Assembly (NCBI RefSeq): GCF_029201445.1
Contig: NZ_CP102381.1
Span: forward strand, 186,001 to 250,000
DNA: 64,000 nt
Reading direction: 5' to 3'
Source of the DNA: Thiomicrorhabdus lithotrophica
GTDB lineage: Bacteria > Pseudomonadota > Gammaproteobacteria > Thiomicrospirales > Thiomicrospiraceae
A program made the position numbers and the translations under genes. Every line of letters begins with the position of its first letter. Position 1 is the first letter of the stretch. Shown here piece by piece: positions 17,646 to 27,239 of this stretch. The notes beneath the pieces are model-generated. The model searched no databases. It was not told where the DNA came from and worked only from the letters and a program-made list of their open reading frames with translations.

Positions 17646-19001
17646 ATGAAATACGATTATGATGTGATTGCAATTGGTGCGGGAAGTGGCGGGTTGTCAG
17701 TTGTAGAACGTGCCGCAGAATACGGTAAAAAATGTGCAGTAGTTGAGGCGAAAAAACTGGGTGGTACCTGTGTAAATATTGGTTGCGTACCTAAGAAAGT
17801 GATGTGGTTTGGTGCGCATATTGCCGAAGCAGTTCGTGATGCACCTGACTTTGGTTTTGATGTTGAGCAAAAAGGCTTTGCTTGGTCTACTCTAGTTGAA
17901 AAACGTGAGCAGTACATTAATAACATTACGACTTGGTACAGCGGATATATGTCTGACAAGGGCGTAGATGTGTTAACTGGGTGGGGAAGTCTGGTTGATA
18001 AAAACACCGTTTCTGTTGATGGTAAAACGTATACAGCCGAAACTATCGTTATCGCACCAGGTGGTACGCCATTGATTCCACAAGAAACTGAAAATGCAGA
18101 TTTAGGTCTAACGTCTGATGGCTTTTTTGAACTAACAGAGCAGCCTAAAAAAGTAGCGGTTGTGGGTAGTGGTTATATTGCTGTTGAGCTTGCTGGTGTA
18201 TTTCAGGCATTAGGTACGGATACAACATTAATCAGTCGTAAAGATTTAGTGCTTCGTGGCTTTGATGACATGATACGTGAAACGTTGACAGACGCGATGT
18301 TAGAAAGTGGTATTACAAAAGAATATCATTTTGCGGTTAAAAAACTGGAACGTGCCGAAGATGGTTCTTTAAGTATCTACAGTACAGATGGCCAAGAAAT
18401 TCACGGTTTTGATCAAGTGGTTTGGGCGGTTGGACGTACGACCTTGGTTGAACCACTTGCGTTAGAAAATGTTGGTTTAGAAGCGAATGGTCGTGGTTAT
18501 ATTGAGGTAGATGAATTTCATAAAACAGCGGTAGATAATATTTATGCGATTGGTGATGTGACGGGTCAACCTCAATTAACGCCTGTAGCCATTCGTGCAG
18601 GTCGTTACTTAGCTGAGCGTTTATATAACAATAAGCCTGACTTAAAATTAGACTTGAGTTCAGTGCCAACGGTTATTTTTTCTCATCCTCCTGTTGGAAC
18701 AGTGGGATTGGCAGAGCATGATGCCAGAAGAGAGTATGGCCACGATAATGTTAAGGTCTATAGCTCTTCATTTACACCAATGCGTTACGCCTTCACTAAG
18801 CACCAGATTAAAACAGCATTAAAGCTGGTTGTAACGGGTGAAGATGAGAAAGTCGTTGGTATTCACATAGTGGGTGATGGCGCCGATGAAATGTTACAAG
18901 GATTTGCCGTTGCGGTACAAATGGGAGCAACTAAGGCCGATTTAGATGCAACGATTGCGATTCACCCTTCAAGTTCTGAAGAGCTGGTAACAATGCGTTA
19001 A
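17646..19001 (+). CDS. gor: Glutathione-disulfide reductase
   Basis: The enzyme reduces GSSG with NADPH, supplying the glutaredoxin-linked peroxidase next door. The 451-residue protein has the FAD motif I-G-A-G-S-G-G, the redox-active pair [13 protein letters not shown] (Cys42, Cys47), an NAD(P) fold [10 protein letters not shown] with downstream S-R-K typical of NADPH preference, and the C-terminal H-P-S-S-S-E-E (catalytic His). Length fits gammaproteobacterial Gor. A strong terminator follows. Confidence 0.92.
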   Translation: MKYDYDVIAIGAGSGGLSVVERAAEYGKKCAVVEAKKLGGTCVNIGCVPKKVMWFGAHIAEAVRDAPDFGFDVEQKGFAWSTLVEKREQYINNITTWYSGYMSDKGVDVLTGWGSLVDKNTVSVDGKTYTAETIVIAPGGTPLIPQETENADLGLTSDGFFELTEQPKKVAVVGSGYIAVELAGVFQALGTDTTLISRKDLVLRGFDDMIRETLTDAMLESGITKEYHFAVKKLERAEDGSLSIYSTDGQEIHGFDQVVWAVGRTTLVEPLALENVGLEANGRGYIEVDEFHKTAVDNIYAIGDVTGQPQLTPVAIRAGRYLAERLYNNKPDLKLDLSSVPTVIFSHPPVGTVGLAEHDARREYGHDNVKVYSSSFTPMRYAFTKHQIKTALKLVVTGEDEKVVGIHIVGDGADEMLQGFAVAVQMGATKADLDATIAIHPSSSEELVTMR

Positions 19002-19025
19002 TTTAGTATTGATTACTGAGTGATT

Positions 19026-19057
19026 AAAAGGCCGTTTAGAGATAAACGGCCTTTTTT
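19026..19057 (+). terminator. Terminator of gor
   Basis: A 13-bp stem AAAAGGCCGTTTA/TAAACGGCCTTTT with a GAGA loop and T tail. It also lies just inside the 3' side of the convergent PilZ gene. Confidence 0.88.
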
Positions 19058-19070
19058 ATGTCTGAATTAT

Positions 19071-19445
19071 TTATTCCGCACCAGAGTTTTGTTCAGGAAT
19101 GGTTTCAAAAAACTTTTTATATTCCAAGGATTGGCTTTGGATGCTGCCACCAATGTAGTATTCAAAGTCCACTTCATTACAAGAGCATACGTGAACTTTT
19201 AGGCTCACAGGAACCATTGTGTTGGCTGATTTACGTTCAAAACTGATTTCGACTTCTTCATTTGTGTTTAGTGGGATTGCAGATAGAAAACCAATTCCAT
19301 GTGACGATAAATTAATGATTGTGGTGTAGATGGTTCGCCCTTGTTGCAGAAGAAGAGAAGGTAAATGTGCAGGCAAACGCGCTTCTCGACGTCGATCGAT
19401 ATATTCTTTTGTTGATTTACTAGGTTGTAATATATGCTTTACCAT
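19071..19445 (-). CDS. PilZ-domain protein (c-di-GMP receptor)
   Basis: The 124-residue single-domain protein has the PilZ signature for c-di-GMP: D-R-R-R-E-A-R at about 17-23 (RxxxR) and N-L-S-S-H-G-I-G-F at about 45-53 ((D/N)xSxxG). It may control motility, pili or polysaccharide export at the post-translational level. A second PilZ gene lies 142 bp upstream on the same strand; their shared H-G-I-G-F suggests old duplication. No target gene is adjacent. Confidence 0.85.
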   Translation of the reverse strand: MVKHILQPSKSTKEYIDRRREARLPAHLPSLLLQQGRTIYTTIINLSSHGIGFLSAIPLNTNEEVEISFERKSANTMVPVSLKVHVCSCNEVDFEYYIGGSIQSQSLEYKKFFETIPEQNSGAE

Positions 19446-19587
19446 TCTATTTACTAACCTTTTCTTTAGTGATCGATTAATCGGATTCTAATAAAATGCG
19501 GTTGTAATAAAACTGGCCATAACGACTTGTTATATTGGTTTCTATAGTAAATACCAGTTTAGTCTTGCTTTAGCAGCGTTAAATATT

Positions 19588-19926
19588 TTAAGCTGCAGAA
19601 AGTGCATCAAATAGTTTTAAATACTCTTGGCTTGGTTGTTCAATTTTCACCCCGATGTGACTTTCATGGCTACACAAAATGCAGTGTTTGATTTCAGCCT
19701 TGAACTGAAATGGTTTTACTTGAGTTTTACTCTCAGCAATCGGAATATCAAAGTGAACTTCTATGCGACTGTTTAGCTCTGGTTGTACTGTTGACATAAA
19801 TCCAATGCCATGACGTGAAAAGTCAGTCATAGTCGCATAAATACTTTTGTTGTTTATTATCATGAGCACAGGACGACTGGAAGGGAAGCGAACGTTAAGA
19901 CGTTTTTCTTGATTAACAGTATTCAT
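19588..19926 (-). CDS. PilZ-domain protein (c-di-GMP receptor), paralogue
   Basis: The 112-residue protein carries a PilZ domain: E-K-R-L-N-V-R near the start and D-F-S-R-H-G-I-G-F at about 35-43. The first arginine motif reads K-R-x-x-x-R, so c-di-GMP binding is likely but not certain. It lies upstream of the other PilZ gene and may share its promoter. Confidence 0.82.
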   Translation of the reverse strand: MNTVNQEKRLNVRFPSSRPVLMIINNKSIYATMTDFSRHGIGFMSTVQPELNSRIEVHFDIPIAESKTQVKPFQFKAEIKHCILCSHESHIGVKIEQPSQEYLKLFDALSAA

Positions 19927-20066
19927 GCTGTCTTTTTTGCCTTTATCTTTTTTATTGTTGAATTCATTATATGCCTGTTTTGGAATAATCCTAATAAAGG
20001 GATTTTGGTCTATTGAAATAGTTTTTATAATCTAGCAAAGAGCTTGTTTGTTAGGTCCTTGTGTAT

Positions 20067-20101
20067 TTCACTATTAATAGTGAATAGGCCTGAGATATAA
20101 T
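20067..20101 (+). promoter_or_regulatory. 18-bp perfect palindrome and -10 box upstream of the carbonic-anhydrase-like gene
   Basis: TTCACTATTAATAGTGAA (20067-20084) is a perfect palindrome ending 11 bp before a perfect -10 TATAAT (20096-20101). It covers the place of the -35 box, as an operator would. The start codon is 60 bp downstream. Confidence 0.5.
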
Positions 20102-20161
20102 CAAGCTTAATTTTTTATGGTCTTAAATAGGCTTGGCTGAATACTTTAATGGAGAGTTTGC

Positions 20162-20695
20162 ATGGCAATTAGAAAGTACCAATCGTTTGAACCACAAATT
20201 GAAACTTCTGCTTGGGTAGATGAAAGTGCGGTTGTGATAGGTAAGTGTGTATTGGGTCAAGACGTAGGAATTTGGCCAAACGCGACCTTGCGTGGAGATG
20301 TTAACGATATTGTGATTGGTGACCGTTCAAATATTCAAGATGGCGCAGTTGTGCATACTACGCATGAGAGTGAAATCTCAAAAGGCTCTAAATGCATTGT
20401 TGGCAAGGATGTAACGGTTGGTCACAATGCGGTTTTGCATGGCTGTATTTTAGAAGACGAATGTCTGGTTGGTATGGGTGCCGTGGTTCTAGACAATGCA
20501 GTGGTGCAAAAACATGTTTTAGTAGGGGCAAATAGTTTAGTGCCTCCAGGAAAAGTGTTGGAAAGCGGGTATTTATACGTGGGTTCACCGGTTAAGCAAG
20601 CACGCCCTTTAACTGAGAAGGAAATGGCTTTTTTTAAATACTCGGCTGCGCATTACGTGAAATTAAAAAATGAATATAAGGCCGAAGAGGCTTAA
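20162..20695 (+). CDS. Gamma-carbonic anhydrase family hexapeptide-repeat protein
   Basis: The 177-residue protein is a left-handed beta-helix of the YrdA/PaaY/Cam group. Hexapeptide repeats run through most of it (V-V-I-G-K-C-V-L-G-Q-D-V-G-I). The three zinc-ligand positions appear as His in V-V-H-T-T-H and V-G-H-N-A-V-L-H-G. Whether it hydrates CO2 or acts on acyl-CoA compounds as PaaY-like proteins do cannot be told by sequence. A GGAGAG site precedes the ATG. It converges with aroE, with a 24-bp palindrome between them. Confidence 0.85.
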   Translation: MAIRKYQSFEPQIETSAWVDESAVVIGKCVLGQDVGIWPNATLRGDVNDIVIGDRSNIQDGAVVHTTHESEISKGSKCIVGKDVTVGHNAVLHGCILEDECLVGMGAVVLDNAVVQKHVLVGANSLVPPGKVLESGYLYVGSPVKQARPLTEKEMAFFKYSAAHYVKLKNEYKAEEA

Positions 20696-20726
20696 ACTTT
20701 TTATGGGTAAGTTTTCTGATTTTAAG

Positions 20727-20750
20727 AAGATAACCAGGCCTGGTTATCTT
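20727..20750. repeat. 24-bp perfect palindrome built on ACCAGGCCTGGT
   Basis: AAGATA and TATCTT flank ACCAGGCCTGGT. This is the longest perfect form in the window, midway between converging genes. It could act as a bidirectional hairpin, although it has no clear T tail. Confidence 0.9.
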
Positions 20751-20771
20751 CAATAAAGCTTTATGTAATCA

Positions 20772-21620
20772 CTAGATTTTAGAGTCAGTAGCAATGAGTT
20801 TGCGTACTTCTTCTATTACTGGAGTGGTATCCGGTCTAACATTACGCCAAATATAAAACGCTTCCGCTGCTTGTCCTACTAACATGCCTAAGCCATCCAT
20901 GGTTTTGCAGTTAGGTTGTGCTTGTTTTGCCCAATCCATAAACACAGTAGGTTTTGCGCCGTACATCATGTCGTAGACTAAGCTATTTTCACCGACAACT
21001 TCTGTGCTAACAGGAGGTAGTTTGCCCTCTAAGCTTGCGGAGGTGCCATTGATAATAATATCGTATTTCTGTAACGGAATATCTTCCCAGCCGCTTGCTG
21101 TAATAGGGACTTGAGTTTGAAAGCGCTCGCCAAGTACTTGAGCACGTTTTGCTGTTCGGTTTGCAATATGTACCAGGCCTGGTAACTTGTCCAAAAGCGG
21201 TTCTAAAATACCTTGCACCGCGCCACCGGCACCAAGGATGAGTACTTTCTTATCCTTAAAAGGACAATTGCCATTTATTTCAATGTCGTTAACCAAGCCA
21301 ATACCATCCGTATTGTCTCCTGAGGTTTTGCCATCTTCCATAAAACGAAAGGTGTTAACGGCTTGTGCGGTTTTTGCTCGGCTAGTGAGTTCATTTGCAA
21401 ACTCGAAGGCATCTAATTTATAAGGCACTGTAATATTGATGCCTTTATACCCCTGGTTTTTTAAATCAGCCATTGCCCAGCCAAAAGAACTGTCTTCAGG
21501 GTCGATTAAAATCGCTTCATAAATCAGGTCTTGATTTGTTTGTTCAGCGAACAGGCGATGAATTAGAGGCGATTTTGAGTGCCCAATAGGGCAGCCAACT
21601 ACGGCATATTTATCTGTCAT
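20772..21620 (-). CDS. aroE: Shikimate dehydrogenase
   Basis: AroE reduces 3-dehydroshikimate with NADPH in the aromatic amino acid pathway. The 282-residue protein has the substrate-binding P-I-G-H-S-K-S-P near the start, N-I-T-V-P-Y-K (catalytic Lys), G-D-N-T-D-G-I-G, the NADP motif L-G-A-G-G-A-V-Q-G and G-M-L-V-G-Q-A-A near the end. It lies 7 bp downstream of hemB on the same strand and is likely cotranscribed. An iterated palindrome at 21172 codes L-P-G-L-V. Confidence 0.92.
   Translation of the reverse strand: MTDKYAVVGCPIGHSKSPLIHRLFAEQTNQDLIYEAILIDPEDSSFGWAMADLKNQGYKGINITVPYKLDAFEFANELTSRAKTAQAVNTFRFMEDGKTSGDNTDGIGLVNDIEINGNCPFKDKKVLILGAGGAVQGILEPLLDKLPGLVHIANRTAKRAQVLGERFQTQVPITASGWEDIPLQKYDIIINGTSASLEGKLPPVSTEVVGENSLVYDMMYGAKPTVFMDWAKQAQPNCKTMDGLGMLVGQAAEAFYIWRNVRPDTTPVIEEVRKLIATDSKI
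21172..21183. repeat. Iterated palindrome ACCAGGCCTGGT inside aroE
   Basis: Exact copy, L-P-G-L-V in the AroE frame. Confidence 0.9.
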
Positions 21621-21627
21621 ATGTTAG

Positions 21628-22653
<1,026 letters not shown>

Positions 22654-22752
22654 TTAGTTATTAAATAATACGTCAGCGAGTGCTAAGTATATAAGAATCA
22701 ATTCTGTATCGAATGATACCTGTCACAGCATTAAAAATAAAGGAACCTGGGT

Positions 22753-23202
22753 GTGGATGATTTAATGGAGTACGTTTTTTTTGATGAAAGCCTAGCTAAA
22801 CGTTTTCAAGTCTATTGCAATACCTTAGGCGTCAAAACGGAGCTAGAGGCAGATTTAACGCATACCGACGACGACTCTTTTATAGTTAAACTTAACCAAA
22901 AACTGAGTGTAGAGAAAGTTGATAAAATTGAAGAAGAGTATGGGGAGTTGCTATTTGGTGAGCAGGCTTCATTGATTGAGGGTAACGATGAAGCTGGAGC
23001 TATAGCCGATGCTTGTGGTGTTCAAGTTCAGCTTCAGTCAGGTCAATTTACTACTGTTGCCATTCATCCAGAGATAATGAATAAGATACTTTCAGTCTTA
23101 TCTATCGATGAATTGCAACAATTCTTAGCACAAATAGCAGAAGATATAGAAAATCCAAAATTAGGTCCAATCTGTTCTCGTGAAGACTTACCTACTATAT
23201 AG
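22753..23202 (+). CDS. Hypothetical cytoplasmic protein, 149 residues
   Basis: I do not recognise a domain. The protein is acidic with no signal or membrane segment. It has a GTG start with AAAGGA 8 bp upstream; an in-frame ATG follows four codons later. The N-terminal half looks like alternating helix and strand, and the end has I-C-S-R-E-D-L-P. It diverges from hemB and does not appear to be in an operon. Confidence 0.6.
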   Translation: MDDLMEYVFFDESLAKRFQVYCNTLGVKTELEADLTHTDDDSFIVKLNQKLSVEKVDKIEEEYGELLFGEQASLIEGNDEAGAIADACGVQVQLQSGQFTTVAIHPEIMNKILSVLSIDELQQFLAQIAEDIENPKLGPICSREDLPTI

Positions 23203-23247
23203 TGTGTTTTTAATGCTTTTTTGGATGGGTATAGAAATAAGGCTCAG

Positions 23248-23272
23248 CCCTTATAAAAAAATTATATAAGGG
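23248..23272 (+). terminator. Weak hairpin after the 22753 gene
   Basis: CCCTTATA/TATAAGGG with a 9-base loop, 45 bp past the stop codon; only a short T run follows some bases later. Confidence 0.35.
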
Positions 23273-23298
23273 ATTCCTAATTTTTCTAGTGATAAGGC

Positions 23299-23327
23299 TT
23301 GCAGTTGGCAATTATTAAATTTATTAT
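23299..23327 (+). promoter_or_regulatory. Candidate promoter of soxCD
   Basis: TTGCAG (23299-23304), a 17-bp spacer and TATTAT (23322-23327). It would give a leader of about 120 nt before soxC, which has a good AAGGAG site. Confidence 0.45.
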
Positions 23328-23454
23328 AAGCTGCTAGCAATAACTGTATTGGCCCTGGTTGGTGATTCAACTGTTCGGCAATCAGGCTATTAAGATATTT
23401 TAAACTCTTGAATCTGGGGTGTTACTATTAAGTAAGGCCATCAAGGAGCAATAA

Positions 23455-24816
23455 ATGACAGATCAAATCGTAGAAAAGGTTGCAGTACAGACTGATGAAA
23501 GTCGCAACCAAGGTCGACGTGCCTTTTTAAAAGGTAGCGCGGCTGTAGCTGGTGGTGTGATGTTCACTTCAGCAGCTAACGCAGCAGAGGGTGCTGGTTA
23601 TGACCCTAAGAAAGCAGTAGCCCCTTATGCTGGTAAAGAAGAAATTACAACGGTACTTCAAGATCAGGCGGCACGTAAGTCACTTGGTTTTGGTGTTCGT
23701 AAATACCCATACGGAATGCCTTCTCCTTTTGAAAAAGAAGTTCAGCGTCGTACTCTTGAGTGGTTAACGCCGGATTCAATGGCATCTATCACGATGTCAC
23801 CTTTGCACCAGTTGCACGGTATCATTACTCCAAACGGTCTTCACTTTGAGCGTTTCCACGGTGGTGTACCAACAATCAACCCTGATGAACACCGTTTAGT
23901 AATTCACGGTCTAGTTGAACGTCCTTTAATCTTCACGATGGATGATCTTAAGCGTTTCCCATCTGTATCACGTATTCATTTCGTAGAGTGTCCAGCTAAC
24001 GGCGCGATGGAATGGAAAGGTGTTCAGTTGAACTCTGTTCAGTGGACTCACGGTATGATGTCTTGTGTTGAATACACAGGTGTTCGTCTATCTGACCTAT
24101 TGAAAGAAGCGGGTATCAAGCCAGAAGGTAAGTGGATTATTCCTGAAGGTGCTGATGCATCTGGTATGGCTCGTTCATTACCAGTTGATTTAGCTATGGA
24201 TGATTGTTTCATTGCTTACGCTCAAAATGGTGAAGCGTTACGTCGTGAACAAGGTTACCCAATTCGTTTAGTTGTTCCTGGTTGTGAAGCGAACATGTGG
24301 GTTAAATACCTACGTCGTATCCAAGTTCATGATGTGCCTATGCAGCACCGTGAAGAAACTTCTAAATATACTGAGCTTATGCCTGATGGAACTGCACAGC
24401 GTTTCTCATGGTACATGGAAGCTAACTCAGTAATCACTTATCCTTCTCCTGACTTTAAAATGCAAGGTCCTGGTAAATACTACATCCGTGGTTTAGCTTG
24501 GTCTGGTCGTGGTAAAGTTGCTCACGTTGACGTATCTGTCGACGGTGGTAAGAACTGGAAAGAAGCACACTTTACTTCTGCAGTTTTAGACAAAGCTTGG
24601 ACTCGTTTCGAATTGGAATGGGAATGGGATGGTAAAGAAGCCTTCTTAATGAGCCGTGTTACTGATGAAACAGGTTATGTTCAACCTCCTATGCCGCAAA
24701 TGCGTAACCTAGAAGGTACTAACAACGTTTATCACCGTACAGCAATGGTTACATGGCGTGTACACGCTTGGGAAGATGGTAAAAACGGAGGCATGATTCA
24801 AAATGTTCAGTACTAA
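23455..24816 (+). CDS. soxC: SoxC-like sulfane dehydrogenase, molybdopterin subunit
   Basis: SoxC is the molybdenum subunit of the periplasmic sulfane dehydrogenase that oxidises protein-bound sulfane sulfur in the Sox pathway; the same fold includes sulfite oxidases. The 453-residue protein has a twin-arginine signal (R-R-A-F-L-K-G at 21-27, then a hydrophobic stretch to about 45). The molybdenum-ligand Cys179 lies in V-E-C-P-A-N-G, and a C-terminal dimerisation domain (about 330-450) contains V-S-V-D-G-G-K-N-W. It overlaps soxD by 14 bp, so translation is coupled. The SoxXYZAB genes are not in this window. Confidence 0.9.
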   Translation: MTDQIVEKVAVQTDESRNQGRRAFLKGSAAVAGGVMFTSAANAAEGAGYDPKKAVAPYAGKEEITTVLQDQAARKSLGFGVRKYPYGMPSPFEKEVQRRTLEWLTPDSMASITMSPLHQLHGIITPNGLHFERFHGGVPTINPDEHRLVIHGLVERPLIFTMDDLKRFPSVSRIHFVECPANGAMEWKGVQLNSVQWTHGMMSCVEYTGVRLSDLLKEAGIKPEGKWIIPEGADASGMARSLPVDLAMDDCFIAYAQNGEALRREQGYPIRLVVPGCEANMWVKYLRRIQVHDVPMQHREETSKYTELMPDGTAQRFSWYMEANSVITYPSPDFKMQGPGKYYIRGLAWSGRGKVAHVDVSVDGGKNWKEAHFTSAVLDKAWTRFELEWEWDGKEAFLMSRVTDETGYVQPPMPQMRNLEGTNNVYHRTAMVTWRVHAWEDGKNGGMIQNVQY

Positions 24817-25870
24817 ACAAACTTTAGTTGTAGCTTCAGTTACAGCATTATTCTCAGGTTCTGTACTTGCAATGTCTGGTTCTTCAGACAGCAACACAGC
24901 TTCTGGTGAAAAAATTAATGGTAAGTACGCTGCTAACTACGCTGAGATTATCAAAAACGCTGACGGTAAATATTTAGATAAGACCGTTATTGAAGCGATT
25001 TTAGGTAAAGACGCTACCCATGGTCGTGAAGGCCTTCAGGGTAAGTTAGATCCTGCTAACCCATATTCTTTTGAAGTAGATGACAGCATCGATGGTGGTA
25101 ACCACGGTAACGCTCAGTGTAAGATTCCTGCAGCATTTACTGAAGTGCACGATAGCGTTGCTGCTAACTATCATAACGACGACTATACTGCGCGTGGATT
25201 TGGTACACCAATCGCTGAAGCGGCTTTAGAAAAGTGGAATATCGTTGTTGATGGTGATGGTAAAGGACTTCCTCCTGCTGGCGTCGGTATGACAATAGAA
25301 GAAGGTGGTAAGGTTTACGTTCAGTTCTGTGGTATGTGTCACGGTGAATTCGGTGAAGGTGCTAAAGGGTATTTACCTCTAGCAGTTGAAGAAGATCTAG
25401 TAACTTCTGACTTTAGTGATCCAGCTCCGATGAAAGCAGTTGGTAACTACTGGCCTTACGCAGCAACTTTATTTGATTATATCCGTCGTACAATGCCTTT
25501 CTGGACACCAAACGCACCTTACATCGGTGACGCTGGTTACTTAGGTATGACTGGTTATATTCTTCAGTCAAACTACCTAAAAATTGATGACGAAGGTAAT
25601 GAGTTAGATAACGATACTTTCTTTGATTCAGCTATGCTGATGAAAATGAATAAGTATATGCCTAACCAAGGTAACTTCTTCTGTGATCACCGTCCAGTTA
25701 TTCATAACGAACGTTGTATGACAAACTGTCCTGATGCACAGGTTGCTGATGGTAAGGGTAATATTAACAACTATCGTGAAGCGCGTAAATTACCTGATGG
25801 TACTCCTCAGTATAACGTTCCAGAACGTTTACATGAAGATAAGCCAGGTGTAGGTCACGCCGGCATGTAG
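24803..25870 (+). CDS. soxD: SoxD-like cytochrome c subunit of sulfane dehydrogenase
   Basis: SoxD takes electrons from SoxC and passes them to the c-type cytochrome pool. The 355-residue protein has a Sec signal peptide (about 1-23) and one c-type heme site C-G-M-C-H (176-180) followed by G-E-F-G-E-G. It also shows V-G-N-Y-W-P-Y-A-A-T-L-F-D-Y-I-R-R, characteristic of SoxD. Paracoccus SoxD is diheme; a second CxxCH is not seen here, though C-M-T-N-C lies near the end. The start lies within soxC. A structured element and strong terminator follow. Confidence 0.88.
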   Translation: MFSTKQTLVVASVTALFSGSVLAMSGSSDSNTASGEKINGKYAANYAEIIKNADGKYLDKTVIEAILGKDATHGREGLQGKLDPANPYSFEVDDSIDGGNHGNAQCKIPAAFTEVHDSVAANYHNDDYTARGFGTPIAEAALEKWNIVVDGDGKGLPPAGVGMTIEEGGKVYVQFCGMCHGEFGEGAKGYLPLAVEEDLVTSDFSDPAPMKAVGNYWPYAATLFDYIRRTMPFWTPNAPYIGDAGYLGMTGYILQSNYLKIDDEGNELDNDTFFDSAMLMKMNKYMPNQGNFFCDHRPVIHNERCMTNCPDAQVADGKGNINNYREARKLPDGTPQYNVPERLHEDKPGVGHAGM

Positions 25871-25879
25871 TTTAAGCGC

Positions 25880-25984
25880 CTTAAAGACCCGATAAGCACA
25901 GTTAATTCTGCGTTAGATGTGGGTCACCTACAAGAGTAGGCTTCCACATCTATCTTGCCTTAGCAGCACTTATCGGACTTTAAG
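25880..25984 (+). ncRNA. Candidate structured RNA element downstream of soxD (or a MITE)
   Basis: A closing stem of 15 bp in two parts (CTTAAAG 25880-25886 with CTTTAAG 25978-25984; CCGATAAG 25889-25896 with CTTATCGG 25969-25976) encloses a branched interior. The main inner arm is AGATGTGG (25915-25922) with CCACATCT (25944-25951), topped by CCTAC-AAGA-GTAGG. CTGC (25908-25911) may pair with GCAG (25963-25966). It starts 9 bp after the soxD stop and ends 21 bp before the terminator. It could be a 3'-UTR element, a processed small RNA or a tiny inverted-repeat transposon derivative. Confidence 0.5.
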
Positions 25985-26005
25985 TCAGCTAAAACAAATA
26001 TGTTT

Positions 26006-26043
26006 AAAAACCCACGATTACTTTTGTAATCGTGGGTTTTTTT
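26006..26043 (+). terminator. Strong terminator of soxCD
   Basis: A perfect 16-bp stem (26006-26021 with 26026-26041), TTTT loop and T tail. Confidence 0.92.
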
Positions 26044-26083
26044 ATGTCTGTGCTTTTTGTATCCTTTTCTAAATTACCAGGCC

Positions 26084-26099
26084 TGGTAACTTTCTAAAT
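26084..26099. repeat. Iterated palindrome TTACCAGGCCTGGTAA
   Basis: Exact 16-base intergenic form between the soxCD terminator and the moaA promoter. Confidence 0.9.
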
Positions 26100-26121
26100 T
26101 CAATAAAAACAATGTCTTAAT

Positions 26122-26150
26122 TTGAATAAATCATTGAACTCTAATATAAA
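26122..26150 (+). promoter_or_regulatory. Candidate promoter of moaA
   Basis: TTGAAT (26122-26127), 17-bp spacer, TATAAA (26145-26150). Transcription would start near 26157, downstream of the soxCD terminator and too late for an ATG at 26162. This supports 26213 as the moaA start. Confidence 0.5.
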
Positions 26151-26212
26151 ATTCGTGTAAAATGCGTTATTCCCGTGCGGCTATAACGCTATACGAAAAC
26201 AAGAAAGATATT

Positions 26213-27214
26213 ATGCGTAAAGAATTAATAGATCCATTTAATCGAAAAATTGAATATGTACGAGTATCCGTAACGGATAAGTGTAATTATCGTTGTGGTT
26301 ACTGTATGCCAGAGCAGGGTGTGCATCCTGATGGCACACATACTGAATATCTATCTTATGATGAGCTTGCTCGCATTATTAAGGCATTTGTTAATCTAGG
26401 TGTAGCTAAAGTGAGACTAACTGGTGGTGAGCCATTAGTACGTAAGAATTTATCAAGTTTAGTTGAACAGATTAGCCAGTATGAAGGTCTTGAAGATATT
26501 GCCTTATCAACCAACGCTCACCATTTAGGTCGAGAGGCCGAAGCTCTGCACAAGGCAGGTATTACACGCGCTAATATTTCAATAGATTCTTTGCGTGTTG
26601 AGCGTTTTAAGAACATCACCCGTGGTGGAGATTTAGAGAAAGTTTTAGCTGGTGTCGATAAAGCATTAGAAGTGGGTATGCAGCCTATTAAGTTTAATAT
26701 GGTAGTAATGAAAGGCACCAATGACGATGAGATTGAAGCCATGGTGGATTATGGCCTAGAGAAAGGCGTTGAAGTTCGTTTTATAGAAACAATGCCGATT
26801 GGTCCAGCTGGAGTCAGTATGATGGATCAACACTATCCTGCGGACAAGATTTTGGCACGTGTTAAAAAGCATGTAGGTAAGGATTTAATTCCAGCCTCAG
26901 GGAAATCGCATGACGGACCTTCACGTAATTTCTTAATTGCTGGTACCAACACTAAGATTGGTGTTATTTCTGCGGTATCACAGCATTTCTGTGAAACCTG
27001 TAATCGTGTACGCTTAACCGCTAAAGGTATTTTAGCGTTATGTCTAGGGCAGGAAGATTCTGTTGATTTGCGTACGCCTTTGCGTGAGGGGATTACCGAC
27101 GAAGGTTTAGAACAATTAATTACCGATGCAATGTTAAAGAAGCCCGAAAAGCACTTCTTTAATGAGAATGTACACAATATAGAATTTAGACAAATGGTTC
27201 AACTAGGCGGTTAA
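26213..27214 (+). CDS. moaA: GTP 3',8-cyclase MoaA
   Basis: MoaA is the radical SAM enzyme that starts molybdopterin synthesis from GTP. The 333-residue protein has the SAM cluster motif C-N-Y-R-C-G-Y-C, the second 4Fe-4S cluster in C-E-T-C-N-R-V-R with a later Cys, and the C-terminal Gly-Gly needed for activity. The start at 26213 is chosen because upstream in-frame codons from 26162 lie almost at the predicted transcription start and match nothing in the family, while residues after 26213 fit the MoaA N-terminus. It leads moaA-moaD-moaE. Confidence 0.93.
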   Translation: MRKELIDPFNRKIEYVRVSVTDKCNYRCGYCMPEQGVHPDGTHTEYLSYDELARIIKAFVNLGVAKVRLTGGEPLVRKNLSSLVEQISQYEGLEDIALSTNAHHLGREAEALHKAGITRANISIDSLRVERFKNITRGGDLEKVLAGVDKALEVGMQPIKFNMVVMKGTNDDEIEAMVDYGLEKGVEVRFIETMPIGPAGVSMMDQHYPADKILARVKKHVGKDLIPASGKSHDGPSRNFLIAGTNTKIGVISAVSQHFCETCNRVRLTAKGILALCLGQEDSVDLRTPLREGITDEGLEQLITDAMLKKPEKHFFNENVHNIEFRQMVQLGG

Positions 27215-27239
27215 GCGTCATTTTGAGTAGGAAAGTAAT

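Noticed and set aside
17657-18669. Open frames on the minus strand within gor
   Set aside because: They mirror codon pattern of a certain gene, have no ribosome site and match no family.
25880-26043. Molybdenum-cofactor riboswitch controlling moaA
   Set aside because: A good promoter for moaA lies downstream of the structured element and of the strong terminator. I could not match the known Moco RNA consensus. It is listed as an unassigned structured element.
26162-26212. Upstream ATG as the moaA start
   Set aside because: It lies at the predicted transcription start and its extra residues do not resemble MoaA.
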